Shown here: positions 50,630-60,081 of the stretch, in pieces | How the letters are laid out: the number at the start of each line of letters is the position of its first letter | Position numbering within the stretch: the first letter of the stretch is position 1 | Origin: Clostridium sp. OM02-18AC | GTDB taxonomy: Bacteria; Bacillota; Clostridia; Lachnospirales; Lachnospiraceae | DNA: 64,000 bases | Direction: 5' to 3' | Assembly (NCBI RefSeq): GCF_003481825.1 | Contig: NZ_QULW01000013.1 | Location: forward strand, 49,423-113,422 | The notes under the pieces: generated by a model | Seen by the model: the letters and a program-made list of their open reading frames with translations, nothing else | Told to the model about the DNA's origin: nothing | The model's database searches: none | Position numbers and translations under genes: made by a program

Positions 50630-51387
50630 ATAGTGAGATCAGAAAAACATTAGAGGCCGTGAAAAACGGTGAACTTTCGGTTGATGATGCGCTCCTTGCC
50701 ATCAAAAAGGAGCCGTTTGAGGATATCGGTTATGCCAAAGTAGACCTGCACCGTGGAATTCGCCAGGGTGCCGCAGAGGTGATCTACGGAGCCGGAAAGA
50801 CACCGGAGCAGATGATCGGAATTATCGGAGCAATGCTGGAGCATGAGGTGCAGACCATCCTGATCACCCGGCTTTCACCGGAAAAGGCAGAAGAAATCCA
50901 AAAAACTTATCCTCAGCTGGATTACCGGAAGGATGCAAAGATTGGTACGATCGGACAGTTCCCGGCAGCAGACGGCATGGGAAAAATCGTGGTGGCAACA
51001 GCAGGAACCTCGGACATTCCGGTAGCTGAGGAGGCTGCACTGACTGCGGAAGCACATGGAAATGAGGTTGTGCGTCTGTACGATGTAGGCGTAGCCGGAC
51101 TTCACCGTCTGCTGGCTCATATGGATGATATCATGAGTGCGTCGGTGATCATTGCCATTGCCGGAATGGAAGGCGCCCTGGCCAGCGTGATCGGCGGTCT
51201 GGCAGACTGCCCGGTCATTGCTGTGCCGACCAGCATCGGATATGGTGCGTCCTTTGGCGGTGTTTCTGCACTGTTATCGATGCTGAATTCCTGCGCCAGC
51301 GGGGTATCGGTGGTAAATATCGATAATGGTTTTGGTGCCGGATACCTGGCAAGCATGATCAACCATATGGCTGAGGCGAGGAAATAG
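50626..51387 (+). CDS. larB: LarB: nicotinic acid adenine dinucleotide carboxylase/hydrolase
   Basis: A cytoplasmic enzyme of 253 residues that carboxylates the pyridinium ring of NaAD and releases AMP, the first step of nickel-pincer cofactor synthesis. The C-terminal half resembles PurE (TAGTSDIPVAEEAALTAEAHGNEVVRLYDVGVAGLHRL; VIGGLADCPVIAVPTSIGYGASFGG). The N-terminal half has the LarB-specific DLHRGIRQGAAEVIYGAGKTPEQM. The gene overlaps larE and is followed by larC 28 nt later. Confidence 0.94.
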   Translation: MNSEIRKTLEAVKNGELSVDDALLAIKKEPFEDIGYAKVDLHRGIRQGAAEVIYGAGKTPEQMIGIIGAMLEHEVQTILITRLSPEKAEEIQKTYPQLDYRKDAKIGTIGQFPAADGMGKIVVATAGTSDIPVAEEAALTAEAHGNEVVRLYDVGVAGLHRLLAHMDDIMSASVIIAIAGMEGALASVIGGLADCPVIAVPTSIGYGASFGGVSALLSMLNSCASGVSVVNIDNGFGAGYLASMINHMAEARK

Positions 51388-51415
51388 AGAGTAATCGGGA
51401 AACGAGGAAAGACAG

Positions 51416-52804
51416 ATGAAAACATTATATTTACAGTGCAACATGGGCGCTGCAGGGGATATGCTGACTGCTGCGCTGTTAGAACTGATGCCAGATCCGG
51501 ATGCCGTAGTAGAGGAATTAAACGGTCTGGGAATTCCGGGTGTGGAATTTGTGAAGGAGCCGATGAGCAAGTGCGGCATTGGCGGAACCCATATGAGTGT
51601 GCTGGTGCATGGAGAAGAAGAGTCGGAGGAGATGTTCCACCACCATCATGAGCATGAACACGAGGGCCATGAGCACAGCCACGAGGGCCATGAGCACAGC
51701 CACGAGGAGTATGAGCATAGCCACGAGGGCCATGAGCACAGCCACGAGGGCCATGGGCACAGCTGCGAGGAGCATAAGCATCATCACGACCATGCACACA
51801 TGCACGAAGACCATGCACATGATCACGACCATACTCATGAGCATACACACGATCACGCACACCATCATCACCACAGCAGTCTCCACGACATCGAGCACAT
51901 TGTGTGCGACCACCTGAATCTTTCAGAGCAGGTGAAACAGGATGTTATGGCAGTCTACGGTCTGATTGCTGAGGCGGAGAGCCATGCGCACGGGGTTCCG
52001 GTAACGGAGATCCATTTCCACGAAGTAGGTACCATGGATGCCATTGCGGACATTACGGCTGTCTGTCTGCTGATGAACCGCATTGCTCCGGATCAGGTCA
52101 TCGTTTCCCCGGTTCATGTGGGAAGCGGACAGGTGCGCTGTGCGCACGGCATTTTGCCGGTTCCGGCTCCGGCCACTGCCTATATTTTAAATGGAGTGCC
52201 GATTTACGGCGGAGCGGTAAAGGGAGAACTTTGCACACCGACCGGCGCTGCGCTCTTAAAGCATTTTGCAACCCGCTTTGGAGACATGCCGGTGATGCGT
52301 ACCGAGGCAATCGGTTATGGCATGGGCAAGAAGGATTTTGAGGTGGCAAACTGTGTCCGTGCAATCCTTGGCGAGACAGAGGATGCCGGCGATACCATTG
52401 CGCAGCTGGAGTGTAATGTAGATGACATGACTGCAGAAGAACTGGGCTTTGCCATGGAAACCATTCTGGCAGCTGGTGCGCTGGAGGTTTACACCGTGCC
52501 GGTTGGCATGAAGAAATCCAGACCGGGTACGCTGTTGAGTGTACTGTGTCATGAGGATCAGAAAGAAAAGCTAGTGCAGGTGATCTTTAGAAATACAACA
52601 ACCATTGGTGTGCGGGAGCACAGCTGCAGCCGTTACACGTTACAGCGAAGTTTTGAAACCGTGCGTACACCATATGGAGATGTTCAGAAAAAAGTTTCTT
52701 CCGGTTATGGTGTAAAGCGGGAGAAATATGAATATGAGGATCTGGCACGGATCGCCAGAGAGCAGGGCATGTCTCTTGCTGAAGTGAAGAAGCAGATTTT
52801 ATAA
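51416..52804 (+). CDS. larC: LarC: nickel insertase with long His-rich insert
   Basis: A cytoplasmic cyclometallase of 462 residues that inserts nickel into the pincer cofactor with CTP. It starts with LYLQCNMGAAGDM and has the HFHEVGTMDAIADI and ECNVDDMTAEELGFAMETIL regions. Residues about 75-153 are a His/Glu/Asp-rich insert of repeated HEGHEHSH units encoded by short DNA repeats, which should bind or store nickel. It is one uninterrupted frame, unlike the Lactiplantibacillus gene, which needs a ribosomal frameshift. Confidence 0.93.
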   Translation: MKTLYLQCNMGAAGDMLTAALLELMPDPDAVVEELNGLGIPGVEFVKEPMSKCGIGGTHMSVLVHGEEESEEMFHHHHEHEHEGHEHSHEGHEHSHEEYEHSHEGHEHSHEGHGHSCEEHKHHHDHAHMHEDHAHDHDHTHEHTHDHAHHHHHSSLHDIEHIVCDHLNLSEQVKQDVMAVYGLIAEAESHAHGVPVTEIHFHEVGTMDAIADITAVCLLMNRIAPDQVIVSPVHVGSGQVRCAHGILPVPAPATAYILNGVPIYGGAVKGELCTPTGAALLKHFATRFGDMPVMRTEAIGYGMGKKDFEVANCVRAILGETEDAGDTIAQLECNVDDMTAEELGFAMETILAAGALEVYTVPVGMKKSRPGTLLSVLCHEDQKEKLVQVIFRNTTTIGVREHSCSRYTLQRSFETVRTPYGDVQKKVSSGYGVKREKYEYEDLARIAREQGMSLAEVKKQIL

Positions 52805-52823
52805 AACAGACTTACAGCTGTGG

Positions 52824-52877
52824 AAAGCAGCCGCGGGAGCGAAACGGCAGAAAGCAGCCGCAGGAACGAAACGGCAG
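52824..52877 (+). repeat. 27-bp tandem repeat, two copies
   Basis: Two adjacent 27-bp units starting AAAGCAGCCGC differ at two positions, with a degenerate third copy after them. They occupy the gap between larC and the methyltransferase gene. Confidence 0.65.
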
Positions 52878-52965
52878 AAAGCTGCCCAAAAGAAGGAAGG
52901 CAGCAGAAGCAGCTGCAAAAACAAAACGGCAGCAAGGCTGTCAGGAGAACGGGAGAACAGGAATT

Positions 52966-53757
52966 GTGCAGGATCAGATGAATCAGGATACCATATTGGA
53001 TGCGCTGACGTCGTATTGGACGGACCGGGCGCAAAGCTACAGTGCACAGAATATTGCGGAGATGAATGACTGGCGGAGGCAGGCATGGAGAGAGCTGATT
53101 CTCTCCAACGCACCGAAAAAGGAGTGTCTGCGTGTGCTGGATATTGGGACAGGACCAGGCTTTTTCGCCATCAATCTGGCACTTGCCGGACACAATGTGA
53201 CCGCGGTCGATGTGACGGAAGAGATGCTTGCGCACGCGAAAGAAAATGCAAAAAGTTATGGCGCTAAGGTGGATTTTGTCCTTCACCGGGGCGAGTTTCT
53301 TCCTTTTGAGGATAACAGCTTTGACTTGATCGTCAGCCGAAATGTGGTCTGGAACCTGGAATACCCCGGGCAGGCGCTTTCCGAATGGGCGCGAGTGCTT
53401 GCGCCGGGCGGTCGTATGGTTTATTTTGACGCGAACTGGTATCTGTATCTTTACGATGAAGATCTTTGCGCACAGAAGAAAGCAGCAGAGAAAGCGTTCC
53501 GCGCCAAATATCCGGTGCACAATTATGCCGGAAATCTTCCGAAATCACGGATTCTGGAACTGGAGCAGACCGCGTATTCCCTCCCTCTTTCCAGAGAAAA
53601 AAGACCGGAATGGGACAGAGTGGTTTTAGAAAAGCTGGGCATGCAGATCGTGACGGTGATCGACGATATCGGTCCGGGGGTACAGGATCCGTTGGACTGG
53701 GAACGCGATCATCCGATCCATACATTTATGGTCTGTGCAGAAAAACCAGAAGCCTAG
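52966..53757 (+). CDS. Class I SAM-dependent methyltransferase
   Basis: A cytoplasmic methyltransferase of 263 residues. Motif I is LDIGTGPGFFAINLA, motif II the acidic VTAVDVTEEML, then FDLIVSRNVVWNLEYP and LAPGGRMVYFDANW. The paralogue at 59203 shares the FDANW ending and the C-terminal layout. It directly precedes the nickel/peptide-type ABC genes. In this context it may methylate a metal chelator or cofactor; the substrate is unknown. GTG 52966 is taken as start, with ATG 52978 an alternative. Confidence 0.8.
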   Translation: MQDQMNQDTILDALTSYWTDRAQSYSAQNIAEMNDWRRQAWRELILSNAPKKECLRVLDIGTGPGFFAINLALAGHNVTAVDVTEEMLAHAKENAKSYGAKVDFVLHRGEFLPFEDNSFDLIVSRNVVWNLEYPGQALSEWARVLAPGGRMVYFDANWYLYLYDEDLCAQKKAAEKAFRAKYPVHNYAGNLPKSRILELEQTAYSLPLSREKRPEWDRVVLEKLGMQIVTVIDDIGPGVQDPLDWERDHPIHTFMVCAEKPEA

Positions 53758-53798
53758 ACACAATTATGGCTGCTTATTCCTGTTTTGTCGGGTTCTAA

Positions 53799-53866
53799 GG
53801 TCAAAGCAAGCAAGATTGCATCGGATTTGCCGACTTTTTGACCCTGGTATTATCCGATTGTACTGG
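53799..53866 (+). promoter_or_regulatory. Possible promoter and hairpin before the ABC importer
   Basis: GGTCAAA (53799-53805) faces TTTGACC (53837-53843) with an inner CGG/CCG pair. The right arm contains TTGACC, 17 bp before a weak TACTGG. It could be a regulated internal promoter; the evidence is thin. Confidence 0.3.
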
Positions 53867-53910
53867 GACGATGAAAGATAGGAGAAATTGCCGGGAAAGG
53901 GGGAATGGCT

Positions 53911-54891
53911 ATGTCAGTTTTACACAGTGTACGGGAAAAACATCCTGCATACGGATATGCGTTGAGACGAATCCTTGCACTTATTCCGGTGCTGCTTGGA
54001 GTAACATTCCTGACGTATGGACTGATGTACCTCTCCCCGCAGGATCCGGTTGAGATGATGCTCCAGGGGCAGGGCACGGCACCGGCTCCGGAGGTCGTAG
54101 AAGCAATGCGGCATCAGCTTGGCTTAGACCGACCATTTCTGGTTCAGTATGTGGACTGGCTCTCTCACTTTGTCCGCGGTGATATGGGAGTATCGTATCT
54201 GGATGGTGCTCCGGTGGCGGGGAAATTGTTGTCCGCGCTGCCGAATACCTTGAAACTGACGGCGGCATCGGTGCTCGTGACGGTTCTTTTTTCGGTTCCG
54301 CTTGGTGTCCTGACTGCTGTGAAACAGGGAAAACCGGCAGATATCATCATTCGTTTTCTGAGTTTTATCGGCAACAGCCTGCCCAACTACATTGTATCAC
54401 TGTTGCTTTTGTATGTTCTGGCGCTGAAGCTGGGCTGGTTCCCGATCCTTTCTACCGGTTCCTGGGACAGTATGGTGCTTCCAACGCTGGCGCTGGCGCT
54501 TCCAATGACCGGAAAGTATATCCGGCAGGTGCGGGCAGCTGTATTGGAGCAATTAAAAAAATCGTATGTGGACGGCGCCTATTCCCGGGGCCTGGCTCCG
54601 GGAATCGTACTGTTTTCCTATGTGCTGCGCAATGCCATGACAACGATCCTGACGTTACTGTCCATGTCGGTGGGGGCACTTTTGGGAGGAACCGCTGCCA
54701 TTGAGGTGATCTTTTCCCTGCCGGGAATGGGCTATATGGTAACCAGCGCGGTCACCGCCCGCGATTATCCGGTGATTCAGGCATTTGTTGTCTGGATGAG
54801 TGTGATCTATCTGCTCGTCAATCTGCTGACAGATCTTTTTTATTTTTATATGGATCCGCGGATCCATGCCGGAATGGAGGGCGGATCATGA
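53911..54891 (+). CDS. Nickel/peptide-type ABC transporter permease (NikB/DppB family)
   Basis: A membrane protein of 326 residues with six helices; the first is RRILALIPVLLGVTFLTYGLMYL. The family coupling region is VDGAYSRGLAPGIVLFSYVLRNA, and YLSPQDPVEMM and GYMVTSAVTARDYPVIQAFV are typical of NikB/DppB. ATG 53911 is seven bases after GGGGG; ATG 53905 is too close. The next permease gene starts within its stop codon. Position after larEBC points to nickel, though peptide transporters have the same fold. Confidence 0.88.
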   Translation: MSVLHSVREKHPAYGYALRRILALIPVLLGVTFLTYGLMYLSPQDPVEMMLQGQGTAPAPEVVEAMRHQLGLDRPFLVQYVDWLSHFVRGDMGVSYLDGAPVAGKLLSALPNTLKLTAASVLVTVLFSVPLGVLTAVKQGKPADIIIRFLSFIGNSLPNYIVSLLLLYVLALKLGWFPILSTGSWDSMVLPTLALALPMTGKYIRQVRAAVLEQLKKSYVDGAYSRGLAPGIVLFSYVLRNAMTTILTLLSMSVGALLGGTAAIEVIFSLPGMGYMVTSAVTARDYPVIQAFVVWMSVIYLLVNLLTDLFYFYMDPRIHAGMEGGS

Positions 54892-55703
54892 GACATTCAA
54901 CAACGTGGGCAAAGCGGAAGATGCTGTTTTATCTGTTTTTATTTATAGTGCTATGCCTGTTTAGTCTGGTTTCCGTCCATCTGGCCCCGCATGATGCGGA
55001 ACTGGTCGATCTGCTGGCGGCAAAACGATCTCCGGATGCAGAGTATCCGATGGGAACGGACGGGTTGGGACGATGTATTTTATCCCGGATCCTGGCGGGC
55101 GCGTACAGTTCCATCTTTGCGTCACTTTTGATCGTGGCATTATCCATGCTTATCGGATGCGCCGCAGGGATGATCAGTGGATATGCGGGCGGCATAACGG
55201 ATGAAATCCTGATGCGGGTCGTCGATGTTTTTCTGGCATTTCCTGGTATTGTGTTATCGATCGCAGTAGCTGGGATGTTAGGACCGGGGCTGAAAAACGG
55301 AATTTTTGCGCTGGCAGCGACAGGCTGGACGCAGTATGCGCGCCTGACACGCAGCTATGTGCTTTCCATCCGGCAGGAAAATTATGTAAAGGCGGCAATT
55401 TTAAATGGACAGAGCAGTGTGTCCATTTTGCTGCGGCATGTGTTCCCAAATGCGATCCGTCCGGTGGTTGTGACCGGAACACTGCATTTGAGCAGCGCCA
55501 TGCTGAGCATTTCCGGACTGAGCTTCCTTGGTCTTGGCGCCTCCACTGCAGAGTGGGGAAGCATGCTTTCGGAAGGACGCAGTCTGATGCAGCAGTGCCC
55601 GTGGGTTGTGCTGTATCCGGCGCTTGCGATTTTTCTGGTTACGATTTTGTTTAATCTGCTGGGGGACAGTGTGCGGGATGCGCTGGATCCGGAAATGAAA
55701 TAA
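54888..55703 (+). CDS. Nickel/peptide-type ABC transporter permease (NikC/DppC family)
   Basis: A membrane protein of 271 residues, second half of the pore. The N-terminal helix LFYLFLFIVLCLFSLVSVHLAPHDAELVD is followed by YPMGTDGLGRCILSRIL, the NikC/DppC signature, and the coupling loop VKAAILNGQSSVSILLRHVFPNA. It ends SVRDALDPEMK, as usual for the family. It overlaps the previous gene by 4 nt (ATGA). Confidence 0.9.
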   Translation: MRHSTTWAKRKMLFYLFLFIVLCLFSLVSVHLAPHDAELVDLLAAKRSPDAEYPMGTDGLGRCILSRILAGAYSSIFASLLIVALSMLIGCAAGMISGYAGGITDEILMRVVDVFLAFPGIVLSIAVAGMLGPGLKNGIFALAATGWTQYARLTRSYVLSIRQENYVKAAILNGQSSVSILLRHVFPNAIRPVVVTGTLHLSSAMLSISGLSFLGLGASTAEWGSMLSEGRSLMQQCPWVVLYPALAIFLVTILFNLLGDSVRDALDPEMK

Positions 55704-55736
55704 AAAGAAAGAATTGTGTGAAATGGAGAAATGCAT

Positions 55737-57362
55737 ATGAAAAAAACAATCGCAGCAGGTTTGGTAATCCTGGCAATCATAAGTCTCACAGCCTGCGGAT
55801 CGAAAACGGCCACTGGAACCGGGAATGCGGCAAATACTGCAGTGGTTTCTAATGCAGCAGGTTCTGGTGCGGACATCCGTCCAGATGCTGCAGCTTCTTC
55901 GGATACAGGCGCAGACACGCGCGGTAATTTTGTTTTTGGTGATTATGTCGGAAATGTCGATCCGGCTTCAGGGGCCTATGCCTGGGTCGGCATGCGCACC
56001 GGTGTCATGGAATCGCTGTTTCGGTTCGATGAAAATTTAAATGTGGAAAAAAATCTGGTAGAAGAGTATTCCGTTTCCGATGATGGACGGACCTGGACCA
56101 TCGAACTGCGTGACGGCGTTCTTTTCCAGAGTGGAAATCCCATGGATGCGGAGGCGGTAAAGGCTTCCCTTTTGCGTACCTGTTCATTGCAGAGCCGTGC
56201 GGCACAGGAGCTGAACATCGCGTCCATCGACACAGAGGGCAATACATTAAAGATCACAACCAACATGCCGAATCCGGTTTTGCCAAATTGTCTGTGCGAC
56301 CCGTATTCCGGCATTGTGGATGTGAAGAGCCTGGATGATGCGGGTAATGCCACAATAGGAACCGGACCATTTAAGCTGGTAGAATATGTTGAAAATCAGC
56401 GTATGGAGCTAGATGCTTTTGACGATTACTGGGGCGGAAAACCGGCAAGTAAGCATGTGACGATCCGCGCCATCAACGATCTGGACGCATCTGCCATGGC
56501 GCTGCAGAAAGGGGAACTGGATGCCTGCTATGGTCTGTCTTACGATGCCCGTGATCTGTTTGACGGAACAAAGGGGTTTAAGATTTCCCAGGCTGCAACT
56601 TCCCGTGTATACAAGATTTACTTTAACCTGGAGCATGAATTTACCGGCGATGCGGCATTCCGGAAAGCTGTCTGCATGGCAGTGGACCGTGAGAATTATG
56701 CGAAAGTGCTGGTGAATGGAGCGGGAACCCCGACAAAGACCACATTCCCTGCGGTTACGGCGTTCAGCGATGAAGCATCCCTGACGAATGTGCCGGATTT
56801 TGACATGGATGGCGCAAAAAAGATGTTGGAGGAAAATGGCTACACGGACTCAGATGGAGATGGAATTCTGGATAAAGACGGAAAGAAGGTTTCGCTCCAG
56901 ATCATCACCTATGGACGTACCGGTCTGCCGCAGAGCAGCCAGGCGCTGCAGTCTGCTTTAAGCCAGCTTGGCATCGAGGCAAGCGTAGAGCAGTTAGATA
57001 GCACGGAAGATCGCGGTCATGCAGGAACCTTTGACTTGAGTGTTTACGCAGAGGTCACGCTTCCGACCGGCGACCCGTATTCGTATCTGATGAACAGCTA
57101 CGGAACGGATGGCACCAACAATTTCGGAAACTATTCCAATGTCGAGGTCGATGAGCTGCTTGGAGAGCTTGCCGTGGAATTTGATACCGGCAGGCGTGCA
57201 GAGCTGGCAAAGCAGATCGACAAGATCGTGCTGTCGGATCATTCGTATTGCAATCTATTCCATTTAAATATGTATATGGCGATGAAGGATACGGTCGAGG
57301 GACTGGAGCAGTCGCCGGTGGATTATTACCATATTACGGCGCAGACATGTGTGAAGCAGTGA
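55737..57362 (+). CDS. Nickel/peptide-type (SBP_bac_5) binding lipoprotein
   Basis: A lipoprotein of 541 residues with signal MKKTIAAGLVILAIISLTAC-type lipobox, an Ala/Thr/Gly-rich tether, then the family-5 binding fold (YSVSDDGRTWTIELRDGVLFQSGNPMDAEAVKASL, GTGPFKLVEYVENQRMELDAFDDYWGGKPA). It delivers substrate to the two permeases. Genomic context suggests nickel or a nickel chelate rather than peptides. ATG 55737 has GGAG eight bases upstream; ATG 55731 is too close. Confidence 0.88.
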   Translation: MKKTIAAGLVILAIISLTACGSKTATGTGNAANTAVVSNAAGSGADIRPDAAASSDTGADTRGNFVFGDYVGNVDPASGAYAWVGMRTGVMESLFRFDENLNVEKNLVEEYSVSDDGRTWTIELRDGVLFQSGNPMDAEAVKASLLRTCSLQSRAAQELNIASIDTEGNTLKITTNMPNPVLPNCLCDPYSGIVDVKSLDDAGNATIGTGPFKLVEYVENQRMELDAFDDYWGGKPASKHVTIRAINDLDASAMALQKGELDACYGLSYDARDLFDGTKGFKISQAATSRVYKIYFNLEHEFTGDAAFRKAVCMAVDRENYAKVLVNGAGTPTKTTFPAVTAFSDEASLTNVPDFDMDGAKKMLEENGYTDSDGDGILDKDGKKVSLQIITYGRTGLPQSSQALQSALSQLGIEASVEQLDSTEDRGHAGTFDLSVYAEVTLPTGDPYSYLMNSYGTDGTNNFGNYSNVEVDELLGELAVEFDTGRRAELAKQIDKIVLSDHSYCNLFHLNMYMAMKDTVEGLEQSPVDYYHITAQTCVKQ

Positions 57363-57477
57363 GAGCAATTGTTTGTGTCTGACAGATCTGTGCATCAGCG
57401 GAGTGTCAGGAAGCAGAGAACGAACGTCTTGTTGAAAAAGGAAAAGAGAGTAGATACCGGTTGAAAGGGGGAATTCT

Positions 57478-59184
57478 GTGGAGCAGGAACAAAATGCACT
57501 GTTGGAATTAAAGAATTTGTCGGTGCGCTATGCAGACGGCTCCGATTCTGTTCTGCAGGGAATCAGCCTTTCACTGCATGCTGGTGAAATTATATGTGTG
57601 ATCGGGGAGAGCGGTTCTGGGAAGAGTACGCTGTTTCAGTCGATCCTTCAGCTTCAGGACCGGGTGATGGTTACGGAAGGAAGCGTGGCATTTCGGGGAG
57701 AGGTTTTGTGCGAGGCTTCTGCCGGGGAGTCCATGCCTAGAAAGTCACGACAGTTTCCGGGCGGTGCTCCCGTGGTTGGAATGCAGAGCAGGCTTTCGGT
57801 CAGAAGTTTTTGGGGCAGGAATCCCTCCAAATTGGTAACGCGCAGACTCCGCAGCATCCGAGGCACCGGAATCGGCGTTGTGTTTCAGGAGCCGGGCGCA
57901 TCACTCGATCCTACCCGAAAAATCTGGCGGCAGTTTTACGATGCCATGCATGCGCATGACAAAAGCGTGCGGAAAATGGACGCAAGGAGCAAAGCAGAAC
58001 AATTGCTGAAACAGATGGAATTTTCAGATCCAGACCGCATTCTCGACAGCTACCCGGTGCAGTTGTCTGGCGGGATGAATCAGCGCGTGGCGATCGTACT
58101 GGCGATGGCATTAAAACCGGATGTGCTTCTGGCAGATGAACCGACCAGCGCCCTGGATGTTACCGTACAGGCACAGGTAATCAAAGAATTGATGGAGCTG
58201 CGCAGACAATATAACACGGCCATACTTCTGATCACGCACAATATGGGTGTCGCTGCGAAGATGGCAGACCGGATCGTGGTGATGAAGCGCGGGCAGATCG
58301 TAGAGTGTGGCACCAGAGAGGAAGTTTTGAAACATCCGAAGCATCCGTACACACGGAAACTGCTGGAAGCAGTGCCAAAGATCGCGAAGATGAAGAGTGA
58401 AAATATTTTGCAGTCAGACATGCAGCCGATACTGGAAGTATCTCATATCACAAAAACATTTCATGAGCATGGAGGCAGACAGTTCCGTGCAGTCAACGAC
58501 ATTTCCCTTACCGTAAGAGAAGGTGAGTGCGTTGGAATCGTCGGCGAGAGCGGTTCGGGAAAATCAACCCTGGCGCGCATGGTGACCCGTTTGCTTCTGC
58601 CGGATAGCGGTTCGGTAAAGCTGTGCGGGACGGAGCTGACCACAGCAAAGGGAGCTTCCCTGCGTGCGGCTTACCGGAACATAAAGATGATCTTTCAGGA
58701 GCCGCGGAGTTCGTTTGACCCGCGCCTAACACTGGGAGAGAGTATCTGTGAAGCCTTAGAGCCAGTTATGCCAGGGAAAAAAGCGCGCATGGAAGAGGCC
58801 GGGCGGCTGCTTTGCAGTGTCAGCCTGGATGAAAGCTTTCTTGGCCTTTACCCGGGGCAGGTCAGCGGCGGGGAGTGCCAGCGTGCAGCAATTGCGCGTG
58901 CGCTTGCGCAAAAACCAAAGCTTTTGATCTGTGATGAGGCAACCTCTGCACTGGATGTGTCCGTGCAGGCACAGATCATAGTGCTTTTGAATGAGATCCG
59001 GCAGAATCAGCAACTCTCAATTTTATTGATTTCTCACGATCTCGCACTGGTCAGTAGTTTTTGCGACCGGCTTTATGTTCTTTATGAAGGAACGGTTGTA
59101 GAAGAAGGGGAGACTGCGCAGGTGATCCAAAACCCCAGACAGCCGTATACGAAAAAACTGATCGATTCGGTGCTGTCTATATAA
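57478..59184 (+). CDS. Fused double ATPase of the nickel/peptide-type importer (NikD-NikE)
   Basis: A cytoplasmic protein of 568 residues joining both ATPase subunits in one chain. Unit 1: Walker A GESGSGKST (near 45), signature LSGGMNQR, Walker B LLADEPTSALD, and an insert of about 60 residues after the first Q-loop region. Unit 2: GESGSGKST (near 360), signature VSGGECQR, Walker B LLICDEATSALD. Each unit ends with the oligopeptide-type tail HPYTRKLLEAV / QPYTKKLIDSV. GTG start with AAGGGGG upstream. It is last but one in the unit. Confidence 0.92.
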   Translation: MEQEQNALLELKNLSVRYADGSDSVLQGISLSLHAGEIICVIGESGSGKSTLFQSILQLQDRVMVTEGSVAFRGEVLCEASAGESMPRKSRQFPGGAPVVGMQSRLSVRSFWGRNPSKLVTRRLRSIRGTGIGVVFQEPGASLDPTRKIWRQFYDAMHAHDKSVRKMDARSKAEQLLKQMEFSDPDRILDSYPVQLSGGMNQRVAIVLAMALKPDVLLADEPTSALDVTVQAQVIKELMELRRQYNTAILLITHNMGVAAKMADRIVVMKRGQIVECGTREEVLKHPKHPYTRKLLEAVPKIAKMKSENILQSDMQPILEVSHITKTFHEHGGRQFRAVNDISLTVREGECVGIVGESGSGKSTLARMVTRLLLPDSGSVKLCGTELTTAKGASLRAAYRNIKMIFQEPRSSFDPRLTLGESICEALEPVMPGKKARMEEAGRLLCSVSLDESFLGLYPGQVSGGECQRAAIARALAQKPKLLICDEATSALDVSVQAQIIVLLNEIRQNQQLSILLISHDLALVSSFCDRLYVLYEGTVVEEGETAQVIQNPRQPYTKKLIDSVLSI

Positions 59185-59202
59185 CAGAAAGGAAATTTTG
59201 TA

Positions 59203-59967
59203 ATGTTAACACAGGAACAGATCAACAAAGACTGGACCGTCCGGTCTGATAATTATAACAATTATGTGGAAGAGGAATTTGCCACGGACCGCCCGCGAAA
59301 ATGGCTGGAACTGATCGAGTCCCAGGCACCGGACAGCCGACCGCTCCGGATTCTGGATGCCGGATGCGGTCCAGGCTTTTTTTCTGTCCTGTTATCAAAG
59401 GCCGGACACCAGGTGACGGGCATTGATGGTTCGGAAGGAATGCTTAAGCACGCCAGAAAAAATGCGGAACATTACGGGGTGTCACCGCAGCTTTTGAAGG
59501 GCGATTTTGGTGCTCTGCCATTTCCAGATGATACCTTTGATCTGGTGGTCAGCCGGAACGTGACCCACATCATAAGAGAGCATCTGAAAGTATACGGGGA
59601 GTGGCTGCGGGTCTTAAAACCGGGCGGGGTACTCCTGATCTTTGATGCCAACTGGCATTTGCCGTATCAGCCGGGACCGGTGCGGGACGAGGCAATCCGC
59701 CGCGAACGCGAAGGTCTGGAAAAATACGGGAGAGGCTATACCCACGACGGTTCCTACGAATACATTGACAGCGAACTGGAACCGGAAAATTACCGGGTAT
59801 TCGGAAATGCACAGCGCCCGGATTTCGATATGGGTGTGCTCAGACAGCTCCCGTGTACCGATATCTCCTTTGTGCGGGATGTCACGAAAGAACTCTGGAG
59901 TGAACGCGAGAAATTCTTTTACGCCGCAACGCCGCTGTATATGCTGCGGGCGGTGAAAAAGAAATAG
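59203..59967 (+). CDS. Class I SAM-dependent methyltransferase, paralogue of 52966
   Basis: A methyltransferase of 254 residues: motif I LDAGCGPGFFSVLLS, acidic loop VTGIDGSEGML, then FDLVVSRNVTHIIREHL and LKPGGVLLIFDANWHLPY. It begins 18 nt after the double-ATPase gene, so it is in the importer operon. Two such enzymes flanking a nickel-type importer suggest that the transported or secreted ligand is methylated, for example a metallophore. An unrelated small-molecule target remains possible. Confidence 0.82.
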   Translation: MLTQEQINKDWTVRSDNYNNYVEEEFATDRPRKWLELIESQAPDSRPLRILDAGCGPGFFSVLLSKAGHQVTGIDGSEGMLKHARKNAEHYGVSPQLLKGDFGALPFPDDTFDLVVSRNVTHIIREHLKVYGEWLRVLKPGGVLLIFDANWHLPYQPGPVRDEAIRREREGLEKYGRGYTHDGSYEYIDSELEPENYRVFGNAQRPDFDMGVLRQLPCTDISFVRDVTKELWSEREKFFYAATPLYMLRAVKKK

Positions 59968-60023
59968 CAATACCATAGAATCGGAGGAGAATACCAATGG
60001 CCTGAAGACGGACACCATTAATG

Positions 60024-60074
60024 TTGGAAAACCGGACAAAACAGGGCGATATTTATTTGGAAAACCGGACAAAA
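60024..60074 (+). repeat. 18-nt direct repeat, two copies
   Basis: TTGGAAAACCGGACAAAA occurs at 60024-60041 and 60057-60074, just before the AAA_14 relic. It is probably debris of the same degraded gene. Confidence 0.5.
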
Positions 60075-60081
60075 TAAGCAG

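Noticed and set aside
51640..51875. CRISPR-like repeats
   Set aside because: The repeats are coding, lack unique spacers and sit inside larC.
51597..51917. Thr/Met/Ile-rich and Val/Met-rich alternative frames over the larC His-repeat
   Set aside because: They are produced by the short DNA repeats in other frames; the LarC frame is complete and conserved on both sides.
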